This document shows, one piece after another, positions 8,336 to 14,983 of a DNA stretch of 15,386 nucleotides. Each line of letters starts with the position of its first letter. Position 1 is the first letter of the stretch. The notes beneath the pieces were generated by a model that was not told the DNA's origin, made no database searches, and was given only the letters and a program-made list of their open reading frames with translations. This DNA comes from Spirochaetaceae bacterium (GTDB taxonomy: Bacteria > Spirochaetota > Spirochaetia > SZUA-6 > Bin103), in NCBI GenBank assembly GCA_028820215.1, contig JAPPKD010000221.1, positions 1-15,386 of the forward strand, given 5' to 3'. The translations under genes and the position numbers were made by a program.

Positions 8336-10054
8336 CTACTTGACGGTGTCGAACCACGCGTTGGCTTCCTCCGTCAGGATGTCGCCGCCGTTGCGCCGCC
8401 ACTGAGCCACCACGTCGTCGTAGTCGTCGACACTCTGCGTGCCCAGGACGACCTTGTAGAAGAACTCCTTGAGCACCTTGTCGACGTCCGCGTACTCGGC
8501 CTGCGAGGGCAGCGCCACCTTCAGCGGCTGCTCCACGGTGTTCTGGCTGGCGATGGTGTCGTACAGCGTCTGCCGCTGCACGCCGCTTGCCCCGCGGCTC
8601 ACGTTGTACCACGGCGCGTACACCCAAAACGGGTTCGTCGAGAAACCGCCGGCCAGGTTATTGCCCAACTCGCCCTGGCGGCGCGGGTCGGCCAGCCAGT
8701 CCTCGGTCTGAGCGAATCTGTCGCCGTACTCGGAGCCGTCAAACGGCACCCATTCCCAGGGCGTCGCTTCCTCACACACCTTCGTCGTGTCGCCGACGAA
8801 ACAACCGAGCGCCGCCGCATAGTACAGCGCGCGGTCGGTGGCGATGGTGTTCAACACCTGCAGCAGGCGATGAAGCTTGTCCTCATCCCGTTCGAGTTGC
8901 CGTCCGAACGTCACGTACAGCGGCTGCAGGCCGCGTATCGACATTCCGGCGTCGCCGCGCGGTCCGATCGGCGGCTCGCCGGCCACGTACGGATGGTAGT
9001 CGGTCACCGACGCGTGGGCGGCAGGATCGATCTCCGTGAAGGCGATGATGCTGTAGTGCCCCTGGCCGGCGCAGTCGTCCGGCCAGCAGTCGGGATCGTC
9101 GTAGATGTAGGCCCGGTGCTCGGGATGGGCCATGTGCCACTTGCGGTTGAGGTGGCCGCCGCCGTCCCACTCGGAGTCGTCGGAGCCGAGCGAGGAGACG
9201 TAGCCGATCTTCTCGTTGGCGAACTTCCACGAGACGTCGTTGGCGCCGTCCTTGCGCCCGATCTCGGTGACCCACTCCGGATCGATGATCTCGTTGGCAT
9301 ACCAGTCGGCCAACAGCGCCAGCGCCTCCTTGGTGCCGGGATCGGTAAAGCCGTATTGCAGCTTGCCGTCCTTCTCGATCCACTGGAACGCGAACGTCCC
9401 GTGGGCGCCGAAGATCTCCTGGAAGAAGCCGGCAGGGGCGGTCTCCTGGTCACCCGGTGCGGTGAACGCGTAGGTGTCCTTCGCGTCGCTCTGGTTGGGG
9501 TCGTCATTGCGGAACTTGAGATACGCCTCCTCGAACTCGTCCAGAGTCTCCGGAACCTTGTCGATGCCGACGTTGTGCAGCCACTGCGCGTTCCAAGCGA
9601 TGCCGCGACGGTAGATGTTCCACGGGCTGATGATCGGCAGCCCCATGTGCTTGCCGTCGATCTCGCCGTACTTCCACACCCGCTCGTCGCCGAACGACGA
9701 GACGTGAGCGTAGTACTCCGGCATCACCTCGCGGATGGTGTCCACCGACAGCTCGGCCAGGACGCCCTGATCGGCGTAGGTCGCCAACTGCACGGGGTTC
9801 ATCCGCATGGCGATCATGTCCGGAATCTCGCCGGCGGCCAGCAGCACGTTGAGCTTCTCGAACTGGTTCTCCGTGGTCACCCAATCGAACTGGACGTCGA
9901 AGTACTCGTCCAGCCAGCGCTTGGTCATATTCAGTTCCGGGTTCCGGCGATGCATGTTGGTCGCCGCGCTGGTATACGTGTACTCTTGGGCCGCCAGCTC
10001 GAGGGCGAACCCGCCGAGCAGCGCCAAGACCAGCAATATTGAGATTTTGCGCAT
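8336..10054 (-). CDS. Extracellular solute-binding protein of the second CUT1-type transporter
   Basis: This is a 572-aa predicted periplasmic sugar or oligosaccharide receptor for the permeases encoded at 10157-12028. The signal peptide is MRKISILLVLALLGGFALELAA with cleavage near AAQ-EY. No lipobox is present, so the protein should be free in the periplasm. The body has the features of large LplA-type receptors, such as the early VTTENQFEKLNVLLAAGEIPDM segment (split here as ENQFEKLNVLLAAG and EIPDMIAM). It has four cysteines in two close pairs, CWPDDC and CFVGDTTKVC, which could form disulphides in the periplasm. The frame is open 28 codons upstream, but the ATG at 10052-10054 is chosen because it begins the signal peptide and follows AAGGAAGGA. 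It is the last gene of module 2, before a strong hairpin. Ligand unknown. Confidence 0.9.
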   Translation of the reverse strand: MRKISILLVLALLGGFALELAAQEYTYTSAATNMHRRNPELNMTKRWLDEYFDVQFDWVTTENQFEKLNVLLAAGEIPDMIAMRMNPVQLATYADQGVLAELSVDTIREVMPEYYAHVSSFGDERVWKYGEIDGKHMGLPIISPWNIYRRGIAWNAQWLHNVGIDKVPETLDEFEEAYLKFRNDDPNQSDAKDTYAFTAPGDQETAPAGFFQEIFGAHGTFAFQWIEKDGKLQYGFTDPGTKEALALLADWYANEIIDPEWVTEIGRKDGANDVSWKFANEKIGYVSSLGSDDSEWDGGGHLNRKWHMAHPEHRAYIYDDPDCWPDDCAGQGHYSIIAFTEIDPAAHASVTDYHPYVAGEPPIGPRGDAGMSIRGLQPLYVTFGRQLERDEDKLHRLLQVLNTIATDRALYYAAALGCFVGDTTKVCEEATPWEWVPFDGSEYGDRFAQTEDWLADPRRQGELGNNLAGGFSTNPFWVYAPWYNVSRGASGVQRQTLYDTIASQNTVEQPLKVALPSQAEYADVDKVLKEFFYKVVLGTQSVDDYDDVVAQWRRNGGDILTEEANAWFDTVK

Positions 10055-10128
10055 GTTCTTCGATCCTTCCTTGTGTTTGCTTCGCGCGCCTGGCGAATCG
10101 CTCGCGTTCAAGCCGCGCGGTCCATGTT

Positions 10129-10145
10129 CGGCCCGCAAGGGGCCG
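10129..10145 (-). other. Hairpin in the spacer between the second permease and binding-protein genes
   Basis: CGGCCC (10129-10134) and GGGCCG (10140-10145) form a 6-bp stem with a 5-nt GCAAG loop. It lies just after the permease stop within the 102-nt spacer 10055-10156, mirroring the hairpin spacer at 1692-1787 in module 1. A role in setting receptor and permease amounts is inferred from that recurrence. Confidence 0.4.
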
Positions 10146-10156
10146 GCGGGGCGATG

Positions 10157-11047
10157 CTACCCCTTGAGAGACCCGATTATCACCCCCTTCACGAAGTATT
10201 TCTGGACGAACGGATAGACCATCAGTATCGGCGCCATGGCGACGAAGATCGCCGCCGAGTTGAGGGTTTCCGGCCGCACCGGCCGCAGCGCCGCTTCGTC
10301 GAATGCCTGCTCCGCCTCGATGGTGAGCGTGTCGTTGGCCGTGATCACGATGCGCTGCAGCCAGATCTGCAGCACGTGCTTGTTTCGGTCGGTGACGTAG
10401 AGGAGCGAGTCGAACCACGCGTTCCAGTGCCCGACCGCGCTCCACAGTCCGATCGTGGCGATGACCGGCATGGACATGGGGGCGATGATCCGGAACAGCG
10501 TGACGATCTCATTGGCACCGTCGATGCGCGCGGAGTCCTCTATCTCCGTCGGGATGGTCATCAGGAAATTGCGCATGATGAGCAGCCAGAACGCCGGCGC
10601 CAGACCGGTCAGGACAAACACGAGCGGGACCTTGTTGATGAGGCCCAGGCTGCGGATCACTATGTAGGTGGGAATCAAGCCGCCGTGGAAGAACAGCGTG
10701 AAGACGAAGATCCACGTATAGAAGTTGCGATGCGGCAGGTACTTCTTGGACAACGCATAGGCGGCGCCCAGCAGCACCAGGACCGTCGCGAAGGTGCCGG
10801 CCACGGTGCGAGCGATGGTGACCAGATAGCCCATGTAGAGTTCGTTGTCACCGAGAATCGCGGCGTACGACTTGGTGGAGAAGGGACGCGGCCACAGCAT
10901 CACGTTGCTCAGGTACGCGCTCGATCCATGCGTCAGGGAGACCGCCAACAGGTTGACGAACGGGAACAGGATGGTGACCGAGAACAGGATCAGGAACAAA
11001 CCGTTGAAGACGCCGAAGACCCGTTCTCCGGTGGTGCGGAGTGCCAC
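10157..11047 (-). CDS. Carbohydrate ABC transporter permease, LplC/YtcP-like, of the second module
   Basis: This 296-aa membrane permease, the same length as its paralogue at 1788-2678, is the second half of the module-2 sugar channel. The first membrane segment is VFNGLFLILFSVTILFPFVN. The ATPase-docking EAA-type loop is TEIEDSARIDGAN with FRIIAP. The C-terminus KGVIIGSLKG matches the LplC/YtcP pattern. The start is GTG (11045-11047), preceded by GGGAG 8 nt away. The spacing from the upstream permease stop is 12 nt, consistent with one transcript. No nucleotide-binding subunit is encoded in the window, so a shared ATPase is expected. Confidence 0.9.
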   Translation of the reverse strand: MALRTTGERVFGVFNGLFLILFSVTILFPFVNLLAVSLTHGSSAYLSNVMLWPRPFSTKSYAAILGDNELYMGYLVTIARTVAGTFATVLVLLGAAYALSKKYLPHRNFYTWIFVFTLFFHGGLIPTYIVIRSLGLINKVPLVFVLTGLAPAFWLLIMRNFLMTIPTEIEDSARIDGANEIVTLFRIIAPMSMPVIATIGLWSAVGHWNAWFDSLLYVTDRNKHVLQIWLQRIVITANDTLTIEAEQAFDEAALRPVRPETLNSAAIFVAMAPILMVYPFVQKYFVKGVIIGSLKG

Positions 11048-11059
11048 GCCGGAAGCTCC

Positions 11060-12028
11060 CTACCAGATCCCGTACTCACCGAAGATCTTGGCGGCGCGAT
11101 TGACGATGATCACCAAAATCAGGCCGATCACGTTCTGGAACAGCCCCACGGCCGCGGCGAAGCTGTACTTCAACTCCGCCAGGCCGACGCGGTAGACGTA
11201 CGTATCGATGATGTCGGCTACCTCGTACACCGCCGGGTTGTAGAGCAGGAAGATCTGGTCGAAGCCCGCTTCCAGGATGTCGCCCACCCGCAGGATGAAC
11301 ACGATGATAATCACGGGGATGATCGACGGTATCGTGATGCTCCACGCCTGCCGGATCTTGCCGGCGCCGTCGACGATCGCCGACTCGTGAAGCTGCGGGT
11401 CCACGCCGGCGATGGCGGCCAGGAAGATGATCGATCCCCATCCGACCTGCTGCCAGACGCCGGTGGCGATCAGGACGGTCACGAACCAGTTGATGTCGGC
11501 CAGAAAGTGGATCCGATCACCGCCCAGGCCGGTGATGATCAGGTTGACCGCCCCGGTGGAGGGGGAGAGGATGGTCCGGATCACACCGCCCAGTACGACC
11601 CATGACAGGAAGTGCGGCAGGTAACTGATCGTTTGCACGGTGCGCTTGAAGTGGCGTTGGCGCACCTCGTTCAGGAGCAGCGCCAGGATGATCGGCGCCG
11701 GGAAGCCCCAGAACAGTCGATACAGGCTGATGAGGACGGTGTTGCGGAAGACCCGGCCGAAGTCGGTGGTGCCGTTGAACATCCGCACGAAGTGATGGAA
11801 CCCGACCCACTCGCTGCCCCAGATACCGTCGAAGAACCGGTACTTCTTGAACGCGATGATGATCCCGTACATGGGACCGTACCTGAAGATGATGGTCCAG
11901 ACGAGCGCGGCTGCCAGCAGGACGAACAGATAGCGGTGGCGGTAGTACTGCTGCAGGATCGACGGACGGTTGAGAGAGGCGAGGTCGACGTGAACGGCGG
12001 TGTTGGGAGCGGATCGACGCAGCGCCAT
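11060..12028 (-). CDS. Sugar ABC transporter permease, LplB-like, first gene of the second module
   Basis: This 322-aa integral membrane protein has the LplB signature GPMYGIIIAFKKYRFFDGIWG after a first membrane segment (YLFVLLAAALVWTIIF). The EAA-type loop reads PQLHESAIVDGAG, followed by WSITIPSI. The C-terminus is IFGEYGIW, typical of this group. The ATG at 12026-12028 has no obvious ribosome binding site in the preceding 15 nt (TTTCGGCTCTA), so initiation may be weak or leaderless-like. It is the first gene of the leftward cluster. The 500-nt region upstream, which carries the left lox-like site and any promoter, separates it from the recombinase gene. Confidence 0.9.
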   Translation of the reverse strand: MALRRSAPNTAVHVDLASLNRPSILQQYYRHRYLFVLLAAALVWTIIFRYGPMYGIIIAFKKYRFFDGIWGSEWVGFHHFVRMFNGTTDFGRVFRNTVLISLYRLFWGFPAPIILALLLNEVRQRHFKRTVQTISYLPHFLSWVVLGGVIRTILSPSTGAVNLIITGLGGDRIHFLADINWFVTVLIATGVWQQVGWGSIIFLAAIAGVDPQLHESAIVDGAGKIRQAWSITIPSIIPVIIIVFILRVGDILEAGFDQIFLLYNPAVYEVADIIDTYVYRVGLAELKYSFAAAVGLFQNVIGLILVIIVNRAAKIFGEYGIW

Positions 12029-12351
12029 TAGAGCCGAAACGCTACCAGTTCAGGTGGATAAGGTTCGAATGAATGCAGATGCTAACGTGGCCGAACGAAC
12101 GGCTTTTCCCTTCCCCGACTAGCATTTCAAGATGATCTTTGTTACGATCGTGGATCTGACATCTTCGTCGGCGTAAGGTCTCTTATGTACTCCGCTGGAG
12201 GGCGGAAAGTCCACTGACAGCACCGTCGCCATGCTCGTTAATCGGATTACGCCAGGAATTGCCGTGCGGTCCCTGTGAGCTACTAACTCTGCCTCGGATC
12301 GACAACTCAGGTCGCTCCGAGCGGCAGTTTCATCTCTTCGCCGCGACGCAG

Positions 12352-12385
12352 TTAGGCACCGATAACTGCGATTGTCGGCACCTGA
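12352..12385 (+). repeat. Left lox-like recombination site (13-8-13 bp)
   Basis: Left arm TTAGGCACCGATA (12352-12364), spacer ACTGCGAT (12365-12372), right arm TGTCGGCACCTGA (12373-12385). The two arms are inverted repeats of each other at 9 of 13 positions. The site matches the reverse complement of 13729-13762 at 28 of 34 positions, including 7 of 8 spacer bases. The geometry is that of loxP, and the site lies about 170 nt beyond the 3' end of a Cre-like recombinase gene. That it is the recombinase's target is inference. Confidence 0.65.
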
Positions 12386-12434
12386 CGGACGACTTCGGCT
12401 CGTATCGTCGAGAGCGTTTTCGCCAGTCATCGGC

Positions 12435-12466
12435 ATTACCAAAGCATGCCGCGGCGTAGTTGTCAA
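12435..12466 (-). promoter_or_regulatory. Weak candidate promoter pointing out of the recombinase segment toward the sugar operon
   Basis: On the minus strand there is a consensus -35 hexamer TTGACA (12466-12461). The best downstream -10-like hexamer, GGTAAT (12440-12435), has only 4 of 6 consensus bases and a long 20-nt spacing. It lies between the recombinase stop and the left lox-like site, inside the predicted invertible segment, and reads leftward. Treat it as a lead only. Confidence 0.2.
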
Positions 12467-12554
12467 TCCCCCGTCAGCCGCCGCCCACGCTGCGAGGGCG
12501 AGTGCGTCGCCGGCATCTTGCTGCTTGCCGCGAGGTTGGGAGCCGCGGCTCGCG

Positions 12555-13592
12555 CTACGCCGCCACCCCGTGCCTGAGTCTGGCGACTGCGCCTCGCTCC
12601 GCAAGCTGATGCCGCGCGTAGTGCCCAGGCATGCTCGGTGACTTCCAATCGCCCGCACGCTGCAAGTCGACCAGACTCGCCCCGGCTGCTACCAGCGACT
12701 GGACCGCCCCCACACGCAACGAGTGCCCGGATATGCGACCCACGATCCCGGCAGCGGCCGCACGCTGCGTGATGATCCGCCGGATCGACCGCACGCCGAG
12801 CCCTGCGCGCACGGCGCCGCCCTTGTTCACCCCGCAGAACAGCGCGCCGGCCTCGATCCCGGCCGCCTGCAGGTAGCGCCGCACCGCATCCACCGTCGAC
12901 CGGCCCACGTAGCGCACGTGTCCTCGCCCGTGCTGATCCGTTTTGGAGCGCCGGACCGTGATCGTGCCGCTGCCGTCCGGCTTCACGAACAGGTCGCTGA
13001 CCACCAGCGACGCCAGCTCGGATACGCGCAGCAGAGCATCGCTGCCCAGACGGAGGAGCGCAGCGTCGCGCAGGCCGGCCAGTGAGCCGTCGCTTTCGGC
13101 GAGCGCGGCGGTTCGATCGACGTCCTCCCAATCCAGGCCCTCGACCTGACCCCGGCCCCGGTTGCAGTAGGTCGCGCCGATCGAGCGAAGCGCGCGCCGT
13201 ACCGCTCTGGAGGCGGTGGGATCGACCGCACCGACGGCGCGGTGCGCTGCGCCGATGGCGGCGCGATCCACATGCACGGTGGCCGGCGCCCTGCCGGACT
13301 CGGCGCGTGCCGTGAGGTAGACGGCCACCCACTTCGGAGCGGCCGGGAATGATCGCACGCCGTGCTCGGACGCCCACGTCCGCCACCGCTCCCAGCCGCG
13401 GACGTAAGCGCGGCGCGTGTTCTTCGCGCAGTAGGCATCGGTGAGCGCAGCCACGACGCGCGCCGTGGCCGCGTCCATACGGAGGACGTGAGCGGCGGCG
13501 CACAGTCGAATCGCGTGGTCGTACGCGGCCGACAGGGTGGCGATGGAGTTGGCGACCGAGACTACGGAGAGGGCGAGTAGATCGAGTGCCAT
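12555..13592 (-). CDS. Cre-like tyrosine recombinase
   Basis: This 345-aa site-specific DNA recombinase would cut and rejoin DNA through a tyrosine-DNA intermediate. The N-terminal helical region includes AYCAKNTRRAYVRGWERW, comparable to the core-binding domain of Cre. The catalytic domain has R189 (LLRVSEL), K217 (RRSKTDQ), H290 and R293 (SGHSLRVGA), W316 (AGDW) and nucleophile Y325 (GHYAR). P1 Cre is 343 aa with R173, K201, H289, R292, W315 and Y324, and its SGHSARVGA segment is strikingly alike. I chose the ATG at 13590-13592, 22 codons inside the open frame, because GAGGAG precedes it at 7 nt. It is flanked by inverted lox-like sites at 12352-12385 and 13729-13762. No phage structural, replication or partition genes are visible, so it does not look like part of an intact P1-type element. 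Confidence 0.9.
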   Translation of the reverse strand: MALDLLALSVVSVANSIATLSAAYDHAIRLCAAAHVLRMDAATARVVAALTDAYCAKNTRRAYVRGWERWRTWASEHGVRSFPAAPKWVAVYLTARAESGRAPATVHVDRAAIGAAHRAVGAVDPTASRAVRRALRSIGATYCNRGRGQVEGLDWEDVDRTAALAESDGSLAGLRDAALLRLGSDALLRVSELASLVVSDLFVKPDGSGTITVRRSKTDQHGRGHVRYVGRSTVDAVRRYLQAAGIEAGALFCGVNKGGAVRAGLGVRSIRRIITQRAAAAGIVGRISGHSLRVGAVQSLVAAGASLVDLQRAGDWKSPSMPGHYARHQLAERGAVARLRHGVAA

Positions 13593-13612
13593 GGCGAAAC
13601 TCCTCGACGATC

Positions 13613-13633
13613 GGAATGGTGCGCTCCCATTCC
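13613..13633. promoter_or_regulatory. Inverted repeat just upstream of the recombinase start, candidate operator
   Basis: GGAATGG (13613-13619) and CCATTCC (13627-13633) form a perfect 7-bp inverted repeat with a 7-nt spacer, ending about 20 nt upstream of the recombinase ATG. The position suits an operator or a leader hairpin near the ribosome binding site. A 9-bp direct repeat, CACGGTTCC, occurs further upstream at 13646-13654 and 13702-13710. No regulator is known, so the role is inferred from position alone. Confidence 0.35.
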
Positions 13634-13728
13634 AGGACCGCACCCCACGGTTCCACACGCACGCGTGTTGGGCACGTCGTGCATCGCGGCAGCGCCGCTG
13701 ACACGGTTCCGCTCTCTCCTGCCGGCGC

Positions 13729-13762
13729 TCAGCAGCCGACAGTCGCAGTTATCGGCACCTGA
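13729..13762 (-). repeat. Right lox-like recombination site (13-8-13 bp), inverted relative to the left site
   Basis: On the plus strand: left arm TCAGCAGCCGACA (13729-13741), spacer GTCGCAGT (13742-13749), right arm TATCGGCACCTGA (13750-13762). The arms are inverted repeats at 10 of 13 positions. On the minus strand the spacer is ACTGCGAC, against ACTGCGAT in the left site. The right arm plus the next three bases repeats 12373-12388 at 15 of 16 positions. It lies 137 nt upstream of the recombinase start codon. Confidence 0.65.
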
Positions 13763-13770
13763 CGGGGCCT

Positions 13771-13786
13771 CGGTGTCTGGACACCG
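13771..13786. promoter_or_regulatory. Palindrome next to the right lox-like site
   Basis: CGGTGTC (13771-13777) and GACACCG (13780-13786) are perfectly complementary around a 2-nt centre, giving a dyad typical of a protein-binding site. It starts 8 nt outside the right lox-like site and ~90 nt upstream of the DsbA-like gene. It could bind a regulator or an accessory recombination protein. No direct evidence for either. Confidence 0.3.
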
Positions 13787-13878
13787 CTAACCGCCGTAGA
13801 CCGCAACTCACCCGATACGCCTCGGCACCATCGCCGCATCGCCCGGAGGCCCATGCGCTGCAGGCGGCGCGCTGTGCG

Positions 13879-14901
13879 GTGTCGGTGGTGGCCCTGCTGC
13901 TGTCGGCGCTGACGGCGTGGTCTGATCCAGCGGCCCGGATCGGCGGCGCAGAGGCGCTGAGCCTGACCGACCTGTACGCGGCGGCAGCGCCCGCGATCGA
14001 CGGACACGAAGCCGCGCTGCTGCGCTGTCAGCTTGACGCCGAGCGCAGCCGGGACGAAGCGTTGCAAACGATCCTGCGCGACTTGGTGCACGCGCGGCTG
14101 CGCACGATGGAGGCAGCGCGCCTGGGACTGTCGGCCGAGGCGCTCGCGGCCCACATCGACGAAGCGGTCGAGCCGGTGACCGACGCCGAGGTGAGCGCCT
14201 TCCATCGGGAGCGCGGCATCACCGAGCCTCTGGCTGAGATCGGGCCGCAGATACGCGCCTACTTGGAACGCCAAGCGGTCGAGGACGCCCGCGCAGCGGC
14301 GTATGCCGAGATGGAGCGCCGCTACGCGGTGGCGTACCTGCTGGAGCCGCTACGCGTCGAGGTAGCGGCCGAGGGGTTCCCGTCGCACGGGCCGGCGGAT
14401 GCGCCGGTGACGATCGTCGAGTTCTCGGACTTCGAGTGCCCCTACTGCGCGCGCCTGGCGCCGGTGCTGGACGAAGTGAAGGGCTACTACGACGACACGG
14501 TGCGGGTCGTGTACCGGCACTACCCGCTGAGCGGCATACACCCGGATGCCTGGAAAGCGGCCGAGGCGTCGCTGTGCGCCCATCAGCAGGGGCGGTTCTG
14601 GGAGTTCCACGATCTGTTGTTCGCGGACCAAGGCGCGTTGAGCGCTGCGGACCTGAAAGCGAAGGCGGAGCGGCTGGACCTGGACGCGGAGTCGTTCGGG
14701 GAATGTCTGGACTCCGGGCGCCGCTACGACGCGGTGCTGGCCGACGTACGCGCCGGCGACGCGGCCGGGGTGTCCGGGACGCCTGCCATGTTCGTCAACG
14801 GGCGGTTCGTGGGCGGCGCGGTGCCGTTCGCGACGCTGGCCGAGCTCATCGAAGACGAGTTGCGCCGCGCGGCACAGGCCGCGAAGGCGAAGAAATCATG
14901 A
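13879..14901 (+). CDS. Secreted DsbA-family (thioredoxin-fold) protein with a SurA-like N-terminal region
   Basis: This is a predicted periplasmic thiol-disulphide oxidoreductase of 340 aa from the GTG at 13879. A hydrophobic segment (VVALLLSALTAW) suggests a signal peptide. Residues ~60-155 are helical and SurA/PpiC-like (including VEPVTDAEVSAFHRERG). The thioredoxin-like domain starts near 170 with PVTIVEFSDFECPYCARLAP, active site CPYC at 187-190, and the cis-proline loop is GVSGTPAMFVNGR. The start is uncertain because GTG lacks a ribosome binding site and gives almost no charged N-region. A CTG at 13858, in frame and 8 nt after GGAGG (13845-13849), would restore an Arg. An ATG at 13853 begins MRCRRRAVR in the other frame, so a 1-nt indel would give an ideal signal peptide. 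The frame is open back through the right lox-like site. A small lipoprotein gene follows. Confidence 0.85.
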   Translation: MSVVALLLSALTAWSDPAARIGGAEALSLTDLYAAAAPAIDGHEAALLRCQLDAERSRDEALQTILRDLVHARLRTMEAARLGLSAEALAAHIDEAVEPVTDAEVSAFHRERGITEPLAEIGPQIRAYLERQAVEDARAAAYAEMERRYAVAYLLEPLRVEVAAEGFPSHGPADAPVTIVEFSDFECPYCARLAPVLDEVKGYYDDTVRVVYRHYPLSGIHPDAWKAAEASLCAHQQGRFWEFHDLLFADQGALSAADLKAKAERLDLDAESFGECLDSGRRYDAVLADVRAGDAAGVSGTPAMFVNGRFVGGAVPFATLAELIEDELRRAAQAAKAKKS

Positions 14902-14983
14902 CGGCGCCGGCGAGGCCGGCAGGCGGACGCGACGGCGCCTCTTCCCTTTGGGAAGGTCATTGCGCCCGCCGGCCGCTTCGCGG

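Larger units (their letters stand above)
12029..12554. other. Intergenic region between the sugar operon and the recombinase gene
   Basis: No convincing gene is seen; the open frames here lack ribosome binding sites and recognisable domains. The region is less G+C-rich than its surroundings (27 of 60 bases at 12121-12180 by hand count). It should contain the promoter of the leftward operon, but I find no pair of -35/-10 elements I would defend close to 12028. It contains the left lox-like site (12352-12385) and an outward-facing TTGACA (12461-12466). A 12-nt palindrome, GAGCCGCGGCTC (12539-12550), follows the recombinase stop and could be a weak terminator. Confidence 0.6.

Noticed and set aside
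12029..12180. TTGAAA (minus strand, 12130-12125) as a -35 element for the leftward operon
   Set aside because: No acceptable -10 hexamer lies 16-18 nt downstream (the sequence there is GGGAAAAGCC), so I do not call a promoter.
12351..12372. GTTAGGC (12351-12357), matching the GTTRRRY core of integron attC/attI sites, beside a tyrosine recombinase
   Set aside because: The recombinase is Cre-like and lacks the integron-integrase-specific insertion. The surrounding bases fit the 13-8-13 lox-type palindrome better, and no cassette array is visible.
12119..12658. Minus-strand open frame of 179 codons spanning the left lox-like site and the end of the recombinase gene
   Set aside because: It overlaps the recombinase coding region in another frame, has no ribosome binding site and shows no recognisable domain. 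The apparent openness is likely chance.
12352..13765. Reading the two sites as direct repeats (attL/attR of an integrated element)
   Set aside because: The outer arms do repeat directly (15 of 16 bases at 12373-12388 and 13750-13765), but in that alignment only 3 of 8 spacer bases match against 7 of 8 when inverted. Strand exchange needs spacer homology, so inversion is favoured, though a decayed integration pair is not excluded.
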